Shown here piece by piece: positions 16,160-25,300 of a DNA stretch of 37,569 nt; positions within the stretch are counted from its first letter, which is position 1, and each line of letters begins with the position of its first letter. A model generated the notes under the pieces. That model did not search any database, was not told the DNA's origin, and saw nothing but the letters and a program-made list of their open reading frames with translations. The position numbers were made by a program, and so were the translations under genes. This DNA is from an uncultured Bacteroides sp. (GTDB lineage Bacteria > Bacteroidota > Bacteroidia > Bacteroidales > UBA932), in contig UQQM01000020.1 in NCBI GenBank assembly GCA_900543205.1, positions 1 through 37,569 of the forward strand, read 5' to 3'.

Positions 16160-17428
16160 CTACTTGATTTCCAGGAGTTCGTTCCAGTCGGTGGTGAAGA
16201 GGCGTGAACAGTGCTCACGACGTATGCCGTCAGAATAGTGCCCGGGCCGCTGCACGCCCAGGCGCAGTAGGTTCTCCCCGCGCGAATTGATCCTGTCCAT
16301 GAGCTCCGACAGCGTCTCTGACTTCTCCCGGCTCTCCCTGTCCTCCTCGCGGTCGAACAGCGACAGCTGCACGAGGTCCGCCGGGCCGGTTCCGCCCACG
16401 ATTACGCCTGCGCGCTTGTATCCGTAGCCCGGGCTGTAGATTCTGCCGAACACCTCCAGGGCCGCCTTCACTATCGCCTGGGTGCTGTTGGCCGGCGGAT
16501 CCAGTTCGCTCTCGCCCGTCGGGTTGTACTGGGGCAGGTCTTCCCTGAAGCGGTTCGTCCCCAGGAACACCATGACCTTTCCGGCCACCGAGTCCTCCTT
16601 GCGCAGCTTCCGAGCGCATGCCGCGGCGAAGTCCGACACCCTCGCGGCCAGCTCATCCCTGTCTTCGATCAGTTCCGGGAACGAGCGCGAAGTGCATATC
16701 GACTGCTTGCGCTCCTCGATGTCGCGGTTTATGACAGCCTCTCCGTGCAACTCCATCCATGTGCGCACCCCGCCCGTGCCCATGTGCCTGAGTACCCATT
16801 CCTCCGGCCTCCCGGCAAAATCAGCCGCCGTCCTGACCCCTGAGGCCTCCAGCTTCGGCGCACCTCTCCAGCCCACGCCCCACACTTCCCTTATGGGAGT
16901 GAGCTCCAGGGCCTTGCGGCGCTTCTCCACGCTGTCGATGGCGCATACGCCCCTGTAGGCCGGGTAGCGCTTCGCGAAATGGCTGGCCATCTTCGCGAGG
17001 GTCCGGGTGGGCGCGACGCCTATGCTCACGGGTATGCCGGTCCAGCGCCTTACCTTCTCCGCCGTCTCCCTGCACAGCGGCATGTACCGTTCCGGCTTCA
17101 TCTCCCCGAGGACCATGAAGGCCTCGTCTATCGAATAGACTTCGACCTGCGGCACCGTGCGGCGCAGCAGCCGCATGACGCGCCCGGACATGTCGCCGTA
17201 GAGCCTGTAGTTGGAGGAGCGGACCTCCAGGCGCCCGCTGTCGCAGAGCCCGCGCACCTGGAAGAAGGGCGTGCCCATCTTGATTCCAAGGGCCTTGGCT
17301 TCGTTGGAACGCGCGACCACGCAGCCGTCGTTGTTCGACAGCACCACCACGGCGCGGCCTTCCAGCCAGGGCTGGAAAACCCTCTCGCACGAGACGAAGA
17401 AATTGTTGCAGTCCACCAGCGCGAACAT
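16160..17428 (-). CDS. umuC: UmuC, Y-family DNA polymerase V catalytic subunit
   Basis: A 422-residue Y-family polymerase, the same length as E. coli UmuC. The N-terminal catalytic motif is [16 protein letters not shown], followed by [19 protein letters not shown], the [10 protein letters not shown] strand and the active-site motif YSIDEAFM, which carries the acidic pair. [21 protein letters not shown] lines the palm, and the helix-hairpin-helix region contains [17 protein letters not shown]. The C terminus has the little-finger domain and the UmuC-specific tail. It makes error-prone translesion DNA synthesis with UmuD'. It converges on umuD and has its own -7 box (17433-17440) only 4 bases before the ATG. 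Confidence 0.95.
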   Translation of the reverse strand: MFALVDCNNFFVSCERVFQPWLEGRAVVVLSNNDGCVVARSNEAKALGIKMGTPFFQVRGLCDSGRLEVRSSNYRLYGDMSGRVMRLLRRTVPQVEVYSIDEAFMVLGEMKPERYMPLCRETAEKVRRWTGIPVSIGVAPTRTLAKMASHFAKRYPAYRGVCAIDSVEKRRKALELTPIREVWGVGWRGAPKLEASGVRTAADFAGRPEEWVLRHMGTGGVRTWMELHGEAVINRDIEERKQSICTSRSFPELIEDRDELAARVSDFAAACARKLRKEDSVAGKVMVFLGTNRFREDLPQYNPTGESELDPPANSTQAIVKAALEVFGRIYSPGYGYKRAGVIVGGTGPADLVQLSLFDREEDRESREKSETLSELMDRINSRGENLLRLGVQRPGHYSDGIRREHCSRLFTTDWNELLEIK

Positions 17429-17432
17429 GATG

Positions 17433-17440
17433 CAAATTTA
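17433..17440 (-). promoter_or_regulatory. -7 box for umuC
   Basis: TAAATTTG on the - strand fits TAnnTTTG and lies 4 bases before the umuC ATG, so the transcript would be nearly leaderless. No TTTG at the right distance and no obvious LexA-type operator is seen. Confidence 0.5.
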
Positions 17441-17450
17441 GTCCAAGTTG

Positions 17451-17482
17451 TTTGAGTTTTTGTAGAATTAGAGGTAATTTTG
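17451..17482 (+). promoter_or_regulatory. Promoter for pgi (TTTG-N20-TAATTTTG)
   Basis: TTTG at 17451-17454, a 20-base spacer, and TAATTTTG at 17475-17482 match the Bacteroidota primary sigma consensus exactly. The likely start site leaves a leader of roughly 25 bases before the pgi ATG at 17514. It is divergent from the umuC promoter. Confidence 0.8.
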
Positions 17483-17513
17483 CATGATATTGAAACTTAA
17501 TTTCTGACTTGAT

Positions 17514-18842
17514 ATGGTAAAAGTGAACATTGAAGGCTGCGACTCATTCGTCAAGGCCGCAGATTATCAGAAGTATGTGGAGAAGGCGCTTGCCGCCTAT
17601 GACACACTCCGCGACGAAAACGGGGCCGGAAACGACTTCCTCGGCTGGAAGACCCTTCCCGTCGACATCCCCGAACAGCTGATCAGGGACTGCGAGGCCA
17701 TCCGTGACGAGTGGGCGGCCAGGAAGGTCGATCTCGTGGTCGTCATAGGCATCGGAGGCTCCTATCTTGGAGCCCGCTGCGCCATCGAGGCCCTCTCCCA
17801 CAGCTTCATACAGTCCGACAAGGCTCCCAGGATAGTCTTCGCCGGAAACAACCTCTCCGAGGAATATCTCGCCGAGCTCATGGATCTCGCGGGCCGCTGC
17901 AACACGGCCTGCATCGTGATCTCCAAGTCCGGCACCACCACCGAGCCCGCCGTGGCCTTCCGCGTGGTCAAGGAATATATCGAGAAGACCTACGGCAAGC
18001 AGGAGGCCGCAGTCCGCATCGTGGCCATCACCGATGCGGTGAAGGGGGCCCTCAAGACCCTCGCGACCCAGGAGGGATACAAGACCTTCGTGGTTCCCGA
18101 CAATGTCGGCGGACGCTATTCCGTGCTGACTCCGGTGGGCATCCTTCCCATCGTGATCGCCGGCTTCGACATCCGCGCGATGCTCAAGGGAGCCGCCGAG
18201 GAGAGGGAGGCCCTGCTCGAGAAGTCAGCCGAGAATCCTGCGGTCAAGTACGCCGCCATGCGCAACCTGCTCTATACAGAACTCGGAAAGAAGGTCGAGA
18301 TTCTCGTGACCTTCAATCCCAAGCTCCAGTATCTCGGAGAGTGGTGGAAGCAGCTCTACGGCGAGTCCGAGGGCAAGGAGCTCAAGGGCATCTTCCCCGC
18401 ATCCGTTGTCTGCACCACCGACCTCCATTCCATGGGGCAGTTCATCCAGGAAGGCGAGCGCGTGATGTTCGAGACCACGGTGGTCGTGGAGAAGTCCAAC
18501 AGGGAGGTGGTCATAGGTTCCGACGAGCAGAACCTCGACCAGCTCAACTACCTTGCCGGTCAGAGGGTGGAGCACTGCAACGCCATGGCAAGGCTGGGAA
18601 CCAAGCTCGCGCACATTGACGGCGGAGTTCCCCAGATGGAGGTCGTGATAGACCACATCTGCGAGGAGAGCCTCGGCGCCCTGTTCTATTTCTTCGAGTT
18701 CGCCTGCGGCGTCAGCGCATACACGCTCGGCATCAACCCCTTCAACCAGCCCGGCGTGGAGGCCTACAAGAAGAACATGTTCGCCCTCCTGCGCAAGCCC
18801 GGCTACGAAGCACAGACCGAGGCCATCCTGAAGCGCATCTAG
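17514..18842 (+). CDS. pgi: Glucose-6-phosphate isomerase
   Basis: A 442-residue phosphoglucose isomerase of the short Bacillus-like form, interconverting glucose-6-phosphate and fructose-6-phosphate in glycolysis and gluconeogenesis. VVIGIGGSYLGARCAIEAL and ISKSGTTTEPAVAFR bind the phosphate, NVGGRYSVLTPVGILP is family signature 1, and LYGESEGKELKGIFPASVV with TTDLHSMGQFIQEG holds catalytic-site residues. The C terminus has INPFNQPGVEAYKKNMF with the conserved Lys. It is a single-gene unit with a strong promoter. Its stop codon shares a CTAG with the stop codon of the convergent lipoprotein gene. Confidence 0.97.
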   Translation: MVKVNIEGCDSFVKAADYQKYVEKALAAYDTLRDENGAGNDFLGWKTLPVDIPEQLIRDCEAIRDEWAARKVDLVVVIGIGGSYLGARCAIEALSHSFIQSDKAPRIVFAGNNLSEEYLAELMDLAGRCNTACIVISKSGTTTEPAVAFRVVKEYIEKTYGKQEAAVRIVAITDAVKGALKTLATQEGYKTFVVPDNVGGRYSVLTPVGILPIVIAGFDIRAMLKGAAEEREALLEKSAENPAVKYAAMRNLLYTELGKKVEILVTFNPKLQYLGEWWKQLYGESEGKELKGIFPASVVCTTDLHSMGQFIQEGERVMFETTVVVEKSNREVVIGSDEQNLDQLNYLAGQRVEHCNAMARLGTKLAHIDGGVPQMEVVIDHICEESLGALFYFFEFACGVSAYTLGINPFNQPGVEAYKKNMFALLRKPGYEAQTEAILKRI

Positions 18843-19900
18843 TCGTCGAACTGATATTCAGTCACGTTCTTGAGACCCGGTATTCCGTAATATGCGGATA
18901 CCAGGTCTCCTTTTATATATATGCGGCGGCCCAGCAGCTCGGGGTTGGACATCAGGTTGAGCCCGTCCCTGATGGCTCCGGACTTCAGCTCTACGGTGAT
19001 GCAGTAATCCTCGTTCACGGTGGTGGAGCGCAGGCCGAGGGCTATGTTCGTGTCCTTCTCGAAGGGAGGGTAGAACGCTATCTTGCCCGTGCTCGTGGCC
19101 ACGCCCACTATGTAGCCGTATACCCATACGTCCTTTTCTCCGCTCCTGTCCCTCGCCTGCATGACTCCCATCGCGTTGCTGATGTCGGACGCGTCGTCGT
19201 CGCCGTAGACATAGTTCTCCGAGAAGCGTATGCGAGTGGTGTCAACCTGCAGGCTTATGCTGCCGGATTCCTGCCCGACGTTGGCGGAGATCCTGACGCT
19301 GAGTATCTGCTGGGCCTCGAGTGTCCGTGAGAACAGGGGCTGCTTCATCCCGGATTCGCTTACGGATACCGAAACCGTGCCCGGACTGAAATAGGCGGTA
19401 CGGTCTTCCGCATAGTCCTGGCGCAGGCTGCCTCCAGGGCCTTCAATGAAGAGTTCGCCCTCGGGGAAGAGTTCGATGAATGAACTGTCGGCCAACAGCC
19501 TTATGCCGCAGTTGGTCTGGCGGCAGACAAGCTGGACGGAGACGGTCTCTCCCGATTTCACCACGACCACCTGCTCGTCCCCGAAGACGGGCTTCTCGTA
19601 CTCGGGTTCGTCGAACTTGTCCGATACCGCCGAGATGGTGTAGCTTCCGGGCTGGACCGTGAGTTCTTCGGGCGAGTCGCCGAAACGCCCTTCATATACG
19701 GTGTCGCCGCCGGAGGAGGTGACGGTGAGGATGAAGTCGTCGGTCGGGGGAATCCTGTCCGAGGCTCTGGTCTGGACCGTCCTCTCGTCAAGGAAGGAGA
19801 TTCTGATGGTACCCTGCCTGTCGGCGAACATGCCCTGGCAGGAGTTCAGGACGGGCAGCGCTGCGGCCAGTCCGAGAAAGATGCGTGTCAAAGTTTCCAT
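18839..19900 (-). CDS. Lipoprotein with DUF4493- and DUF6359-like domains
   Basis: A 353-residue exported protein. The N terminus has a signal peptide ending in a lipobox (LNSC), so it is probably lipid-anchored. Residues 50-150 resemble DUF4493 (FILTVTSSGGDTVYEG, PGSYTISAVS, VVVVKSGETVSVQLVCRQTNCGIRLL). The C-terminal third resembles DUF6359 (DVWVYGYIVGVATSTGK, TNIALGLRST, CITVELKSG, GRRIYIKGDL). Both are Bacteroidota envelope domains of unknown function. A -7 box TAACTTTG lies at 19911-19918, about 10 bases before the ATG. The family names are from memory of these patterns. Confidence 0.78.
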   Translation of the reverse strand: METLTRIFLGLAAALPVLNSCQGMFADRQGTIRISFLDERTVQTRASDRIPPTDDFILTVTSSGGDTVYEGRFGDSPEELTVQPGSYTISAVSDKFDEPEYEKPVFGDEQVVVVKSGETVSVQLVCRQTNCGIRLLADSSFIELFPEGELFIEGPGGSLRQDYAEDRTAYFSPGTVSVSVSESGMKQPLFSRTLEAQQILSVRISANVGQESGSISLQVDTTRIRFSENYVYGDDDASDISNAMGVMQARDRSGEKDVWVYGYIVGVATSTGKIAFYPPFEKDTNIALGLRSTTVNEDYCITVELKSGAIRDGLNLMSNPELLGRRIYIKGDLVSAYYGIPGLKNVTEYQFDD

Positions 19901-19910
19901 AGTTTTTCCG

Positions 19911-19918
19911 CAAAGTTA
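19911..19918 (-). promoter_or_regulatory. -7 box for the DUF4493 lipoprotein gene
   Basis: TAACTTTG on the - strand fits TAnnTTTG and lies 10 bases before the ATG. A TTTC, one base off the -33 consensus, lies 20 bases upstream. Confidence 0.55.
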
Positions 19919-19992
19919 GCGGAAGCCGCCTGCAATCGGAAACGGAAACGTAAAAAGCTGGAGATAAAATTTAATTGTGTAGAAAAATTTCA

Positions 19993-20022
19993 CGGACTCT
20001 TCGCCTCACGGCGAAGAGTCCG
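19993..20022. other. 13-bp perfect hairpin between divergent genes
   Basis: CGGACTCTTCGCC (19993-20005) pairs with GGCGAAGAGTCCG (20010-20022) around a 4-base loop. On the - strand the stem is followed by AAATTTTT, so it looks like a terminator read leftward, but both neighbouring genes begin here rather than end. It may close an unseen small RNA or attenuate the lipoprotein transcript. Confidence 0.6.
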
Positions 20023-20111
20023 TTACTTAACCTAAACTTAAACTATGAAAAACTTCGGGACGAATATAAGTGAATTTATTTTATTATACAAAGATTTGGA
20101 AAAAATATTTT

Positions 20112-20119
20112 TAATTTTG
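20112..20119 (+). promoter_or_regulatory. Possible -7 box for the prenyltransferase gene
   Basis: TAATTTTG matches TAnnTTTG, 29 bases before the ATG at 20149. The nearest TTTG (20095-20098) is too close at 13 bases, so support is limited. Confidence 0.4.
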
Positions 20120-20148
20120 TCGGCCCGTGACTGATTCGGCTTAAGAAA

Positions 20149-21186
20149 ATGAAAGTAAGAATCCGCAGTTGGATGAAGAATGCGAGGTCGGTGTCGCTCA
20201 TGCAGAGCCTGATGCCGGCCGTACTGGCGGTGGTGCTGGCCGCCGGCTCCCCCTCGTTCAATCTCTGGACGGGGCTGCTTGCGGTGCTCGGGGTGGCAGC
20301 CGCCCATCTCGCCATGAATCTCGCCGACGACTATTTCGACTACAGGGCAGACATGCTTGGCGACCGGGACAGGGTGGTTCGCAAGGGCTTCCGGGCCATG
20401 ATGGTCAAGTATCCCTATCTGACCGACGGGAGCGAGACTCCGGCCTCGCTGCTCAGGGCGATAGGGGCCTTCCTCGGTGTGGCCGCACTCTGCGGATTGG
20501 GCGTATTCCTGTACTGGCTTGTCCGTAACGGATTCGGCGGCCCTTCGGGAGCATGGTGGATAATGGCCATAGCTGCGCTGGCCGGCTTCCTCGGCATCTT
20601 CTATTCGGGGCCCCCGCTGAAACTGGCTTCCAGAGGCCTGGGCGAGCCTGTGATAGGCCTGATTTTCGGGCCCCTGCTGATGGCCGGCTGCTTCTACGCT
20701 ACGGCGGGCTTCATCTCCTCCGAGCTGGTATGGGTCTCCGTGCCTGTCGGCCTGCTCGTGCTGAACATACTCTATACCCACAGCTTCATCGAGATAGCCG
20801 GGGATACTGAGTCCGGGAAGATGACCCTCGCACGACTGCTGCGCAGCGACGGGCTGCGGCTTGCGGCGGTATGGATTCTGAACCTGCTCCCTTATCTGAC
20901 CATCGTGGCCGGGGCCGTGTTCTTCTCCCTTGAGCCCGCATATCTTGCGGTGATTCTGGTGCTGCCGCGCAGTCTCTGGCTCTGCGGCTCGCTCCGGGAT
21001 TTCGCGCACGGGCGCACCGGAGTGCCTGACATGCCGCCCCTGATACTCGGTGCCATGAAGGGCTGGGAGCGCTATAAGGCCATGGGCATAGACTGGTTCA
21101 TGATGCGCTGGCTCACCTCGCGCAACATCACCGGCGCCTTCTGCATGATAATCCTGGCGGCTAAGCTGCTTTCGCTTATATTCTGA
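20149..21186 (+). CDS. MenA/UbiA-family prenyltransferase
   Basis: A 345-residue integral membrane protein with about eight or nine helices. The first Asp-rich motif reads NLADDYFDYRAD, as in MenA-type enzymes, and YSGPPLKLASRGLGEPVIGLIFGP matches the MenA GLGE region. The second Asp motif is altered: SFIEIAGDTESGK where MenA usually has R-D-I-x-x-D. The family attaches an isoprenoid chain to an aromatic acceptor in the inner membrane. It could be the menaquinone enzyme (DHNA prenyltransferase), but pairing with a radical SAM gene 5 bases downstream leaves room for another acceptor. No other menaquinone gene is in the window. Confidence 0.82.
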   Translation: MKVRIRSWMKNARSVSLMQSLMPAVLAVVLAAGSPSFNLWTGLLAVLGVAAAHLAMNLADDYFDYRADMLGDRDRVVRKGFRAMMVKYPYLTDGSETPASLLRAIGAFLGVAALCGLGVFLYWLVRNGFGGPSGAWWIMAIAALAGFLGIFYSGPPLKLASRGLGEPVIGLIFGPLLMAGCFYATAGFISSELVWVSVPVGLLVLNILYTHSFIEIAGDTESGKMTLARLLRSDGLRLAAVWILNLLPYLTIVAGAVFFSLEPAYLAVILVLPRSLWLCGSLRDFAHGRTGVPDMPPLILGAMKGWERYKAMGIDWFMMRWLTSRNITGAFCMIILAAKLLSLIF

Positions 21187-21191
21187 TACAG

Positions 21192-22100
21192 ATGAACAAG
21201 TTAGGTCAACTCGCATATATGCCCTGGTGGTGGTTCGAGAACGCCGTCCTGGGCCGCAGGAAGCCGCTGCAGAGCGTGCTTTTCATTTCCGACAGATGCA
21301 ACCTGAGCTGCCGTCACTGCAGTGTCTACAACCATGAGGCCCCTGTCGACAAGAGCATGGAGCAGATACGCGAAGAACTGCAGTTCTGTCTCGACCGGGG
21401 TTCGCGCTTCGTGGATTTCGAGGGCGGGGAGCCTTTCCTCTGGCGTGACGGCGACAGGACCGTGAACGACCTCTGCCGCATGGCGCGCGGTATGGGCTTC
21501 TATTCCTGCACCATAACCACCAACGCCCAGCTTCCGTTCGCCGGCTGCGCCGCCGACAGCGTATGGGTCTCGTTCGACGGGGTGGGCGAGGTCCACGAGC
21601 GCATACGCGGAAAGGGCACCTTCGCGCGCATGGAGAAGAATGTCGCCGCCAGCGGGTTCAGGAACCTCAGCGCCAACATGGCCATCAACGTGCTGAACTG
21701 CGACGGGGTTGCCGATGCGATAGAATATGTGGCCGCGAGTCCGTATTTCCGTTCGATTTCCCTGAATTTCCACACCCCTTTCCCGGGCACGGAGCACATG
21801 GCGCCAAGCCAGGAGAGGAAACGCGAAATCATAGACATGATCCTCGACTACAAGAAGAGAGGGTATCCGATAATGAATTCCAGGAGCGGCCTGACGAAGA
21901 TGAGGGACAACAGGTTCCGGCGCCGCTGCTGGATGACCAACTTCATCTATACCGACGGCACGCGCAGCCCCCAGTGCATGGGCGAGTCGCTGGGAATATG
22001 CGACAAATGCGGCTTCTGCATGGCGGGGGAGGAGTCCGCTGTGATGGAGCTGCGCCCCGATACCATATTCTCCGGGCTCAGGCTCCGCGTCGAGGAGTAG
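21192..22100 (+). CDS. Radical SAM enzyme
   Basis: A 302-residue radical SAM protein. The cluster motif CNLSCRHC (C36, C40, C43) fits C-x3-C-x2-C, preceded by SVLFISDR; FEGGEPFLW is the SAM-binding GGE region. A C-terminal cysteine set (RRCWMTNF, SPQCMGE, GICDKCGFC) could hold an auxiliary iron-sulfur cluster, SPASM/twitch-like but short. The substrate is unknown. It starts 5 bases after the prenyltransferase stop, so the two are an operon and may act on the same molecule. A bidirectional terminator follows. Confidence 0.85.
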   Translation: MNKLGQLAYMPWWWFENAVLGRRKPLQSVLFISDRCNLSCRHCSVYNHEAPVDKSMEQIREELQFCLDRGSRFVDFEGGEPFLWRDGDRTVNDLCRMARGMGFYSCTITTNAQLPFAGCAADSVWVSFDGVGEVHERIRGKGTFARMEKNVAASGFRNLSANMAINVLNCDGVADAIEYVAASPYFRSISLNFHTPFPGTEHMAPSQERKREIIDMILDYKKRGYPIMNSRSGLTKMRDNRFRRRCWMTNFIYTDGTRSPQCMGESLGICDKCGFCMAGEESAVMELRPDTIFSGLRLRVEE

Positions 22101-22119
22101 CCGGGCCGGCGGAGAAAGG

Positions 22120-22155
22120 AAAAAGGATGGCGGCCGGAAGGCTGTCATCCTTTTT
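22120..22155. terminator. Bidirectional intrinsic terminator
   Basis: AAAAAGGATG (22120-22129) pairs with CATCCTTTTT (22146-22155), giving a stem flanked by an A run and a T run, so it can stop transcripts of the radical SAM gene rightward and of tRNA-Gly leftward. Confidence 0.85.
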
Positions 22156-22229
22156 TGGAGCAGGATAAGGGAGTCGAACCCTCCTCCTTGGCTTGGGAAG
22201 CCAATGCACTACCGATGTGCTAATCCTGC
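22156..22229 (-). tRNA. tRNA-Gly (anticodon CCC)
   Basis: The acceptor arms GCAGGAT and ATCCTGC pair fully. The D arm holds AGCACATCGGTAGTGC, the anticodon stem is TTGGC/GCCAA around the loop TTCCCAA (anticodon CCC, reading GGG), and the T arm contains GGTTCGACTCC. The discriminator is U, as expected for bacterial tRNA-Gly, and CCA is encoded (22156-22158). The gene is divergent from secA and has its own promoter. Confidence 0.95.
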
Positions 22230-22238
22230 GTTACCCTG

Positions 22239-22269
22239 CAAATATAGCCATATTTGGTGTAAACTCAAA
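22239..22269 (-). promoter_or_regulatory. Promoter for tRNA-Gly (TTTG-N19-TATATTTG)
   Basis: On the - strand, TTTG (22266-22269) precedes TATATTTG (22239-22246) by 19 bases, and the -7 box ends about 9 bases before the tRNA 5' end. Confidence 0.75.
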
Positions 22270-22286
22270 TATTATGGCTATATTTG
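22253..22286 (+). promoter_or_regulatory. Promoter for secA (TTTG-N22-TATATTTG)
   Basis: TATATTTG at 22279-22286 is an exact -7 box, with TTTG at 22253-22256; the 22-base spacer is slightly long. It lies about 27 bases before the secA ATG. This -7 box is part of a 13-bp inverted repeat (22239-22251 with 22274-22286) shared with the divergent tRNA promoter. Confidence 0.65.
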
Positions 22287-22313
22287 TGAAATTTGCGTAA
22301 AATTTAGAAAGAT

Positions 22314-25300
22314 ATGTCATTAGCATCAGTCATAGGCAAGATTTTCGGTTCCAAGGCGGAGCGCGACTACAAAGCCGTGAAGCCCATTTTGGAACGTATT
22401 CTCGCCGTCTATCCTGAAATCGACGCCCTGTCTGCCGATGAGCTCAGGGCACGTTCGGCAGCTCTCCGCCAGCAGTTGAGGGAGGTTGAAGCCCCCTTCG
22501 AGCGGAGAATCGAGGAGATACGCGCCGAACTCGACAAGGACATCCCCGTCTCCGAGAAGGTGAAGCTCGCGGAAGAGTCCGACAAGCTGGTCAAGGACGA
22601 AGACGAGGCTATAGAGAAGGCTCTCAACGAAATTCTGCCGGAGGCGTTCGCGATAGTGAAGTCCACTGCGCGCCGCTTCAAGGAGAACGAGACCACCGTG
22701 GTCGAGGCCAACGACTTCGACCGCGCCCTTTCGGTGAACCACGATTTCGTGACCATAGAGGGCGACAAGGCCATATACCGCAACCATTGGATGGCCGGCG
22801 GCAGCGAGATACACTGGGACATGGTCCACTACGACGTGCAGCTGGTCGGCGGAATCGCCCTGCACCAGGGCAAGATAGCCGAGATGGCGACCGGTGAGGG
22901 AAAGACCCTCGTGGCGACCCTGCCTGTGTTCCTCAACGCGCTCGCAGGCAAGGGAGTGCACATGGTCACGGTCAACGACTATCTCTCCAAGCGAGACTCC
23001 GAGTGGATGGGCCCCCTGTACATGTTCCACGGACTTTCGGTGGACTGCATCGACAAGCATGAGCCCAATTCCAAGGCGCGCCGCAGGGCATACGACTGCG
23101 ACATCACCTTCGGAACCAACAACGAGTTCGGTTTCGACTACCTCAGGGACAACATGTCCGTAAGCCCCGAGGATCTCGTGCAGCGCAAGCACCACTACGC
23201 CATCGTCGACGAGGTGGATTCCGTGCTCATCGATGACGCCCGTACCCCTCTGATCATCTCTGGCCCCATACAGCACAACGATGCCGACGAGGCCCAGTAC
23301 CTGGAGTTCCGCCCCTATGTGGAGAAGCTCTACCAGGCCCAGCGCAGCCTCGTGAACCAGACTCTCAACGACGCCAGGAAGAAGATTTCCGAGGGCGACG
23401 AGAACGAGGGAGCCATGCTTCTGCTGCGCGCGCACAAGGGACTGCCCAAATACGCCCCGCTGATCAAGTTCCTCTCCGAGCCTGGCATGAAGCAGCTGCT
23501 CCAGAAGGCCGAGAACTTCTACATGCAGGACAACGAGAGGGAGATGCCGGTGGTGACCGACCCCCTGTTCTTCGTGATCAACGAGCATCTGCATTCTGTC
23601 GACATGACCGACAAGGGCCACGACGTGCTCGCCAACGCTGTCGGCAATGACAATTTCTTCGTGCTCCCCGACGTGGGCGCGCAGACCGCCGAAATTGAGC
23701 ACTCCGAACTGTCGCCTCTCGAGAAGCAGCAGAAGAAGGACGAGCTGATGACTGAATTCTCCACCAAGAGCGAACGTGTCCACACGGTCAGCCAACTGCT
23801 GAAGGCCTACACCATGTTCGAGAAGGACGTGGACTACGTGATCATGGACGGCAAGGTCAAGATCGTCGACGAGTCCACCGGCCGTATCATGGAAGGACGC
23901 CGCTGGAGCGACGGACTGCACCAGGCTGTCGAGGCCAAGGAGAACGTGAAGGTCGAAGGCGCCACCCAGACCTTCGCGACCATCACCCTGCAGAACTACT
24001 TCAGAATGTACCACAAGCTCGCCGGAATGACCGGTACGGCCGAGACCGAGGCGGGCGAGTTCTGGAGCATCTACAAGCTCGACGTGATGGTGATACCGAC
24101 CAACAGGCCGGTGATAAGGGACGATCAGGACGACCTCATATACAAGACCAAGAAGGCCAAGTACGCGGCTGTAATCGACAGGGTGGTCGAACTTACGGAA
24201 AAGGGCCGTCCGGTGCTCGTGGGCACCACCGACGTGGAGACCTCCGAACTGCTCAGCCGCATGCTCCGGATGAGGGGCATAAAGCACAATGTGCTGAACG
24301 CCAAGGAGCATGCCAGGGAAGCGGAAATCGTGGCCCAGGCCGGACAGAGCTCCACCGTGACCATCGCCACCAACATGGCCGGACGAGGCACCGACATCAA
24401 GCTCTCGCCCGAGGTGAAGGCCGCCGGAGGACTTGCGATCATAGGCACCGAGCGTCATGATTCCCGCCGCGTGGACCGCCAGCTGCGCGGACGTGCCGGT
24501 CGTCAGGGCGACCCCGGTTCATCTACTTTCTACGTATCCTTCGAGGACAAGCTGCTGCGTCTCTTCGGCGCGGAGCGCATCGCGAAGATGCTCGACAGCA
24601 TGCCCGACAACGAGGCCCTGCAGTCGAACATGCTCTCCAAGGCGGTCGAGAACGCCCAGCGCAGGGTGGAGGAGAACAACTTCGGAATCCGAAAGCGCCT
24701 GCTGGAGTACGATGACGTGATGAACTACCAGAGGGAGGCCATCTACTCCCGCCGCCGCAACGCCATCAACGGAGACAAGATCGAGATCGACCTCCAGAAC
24801 ATGATGCTGGACACCACCTCGCTCTTCGTGGAGAAGTACCGTTCCCTGCCCTTCGAGGATTTCCGCATGACCATGATAGCCGAGCTCTCAATCGACGCGG
24901 AGTTCGATGAGGACTTCTACAAGAGCGCGAAGCGCGACGCCCTCGAGGACAAGATATGCGAGACCATGCAGGCCACCTACAGGCGCCGCATGGACGCGCT
25001 CGTGGAGAAGCTCAACCCCATAATCAAGGACGTCTACGAGCAGCAGGGAGCACAGTACGAGAGGATTTCCATACCCATCTCGGACGGCCGCAGGAACATG
25101 GGGCTCAGCGTGAACCTCGAGAAGGCCTACAGCTCCGAGGGCCGCGAGATTTCCAAGACCCTGACGAAGAACATCATACTCTATCAGATAGATGAGCACT
25201 GGAAGCAGCACCTGCGCGACATGGACGACCTCAAGCAGAGCGTCCAGAACGCGTCCTACGAGCAGAAGGACCCCATTGTGGTCTACAAGCTCGAGAGCTA

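Noticed and set aside
20045..20134. 29-codon open frame (MKNFGTNISE...) before the prenyltransferase gene
   Set aside because: It is AT-rich, lacks a clear promoter upstream, and contains the likely -7 box of the next gene; it may be chance.
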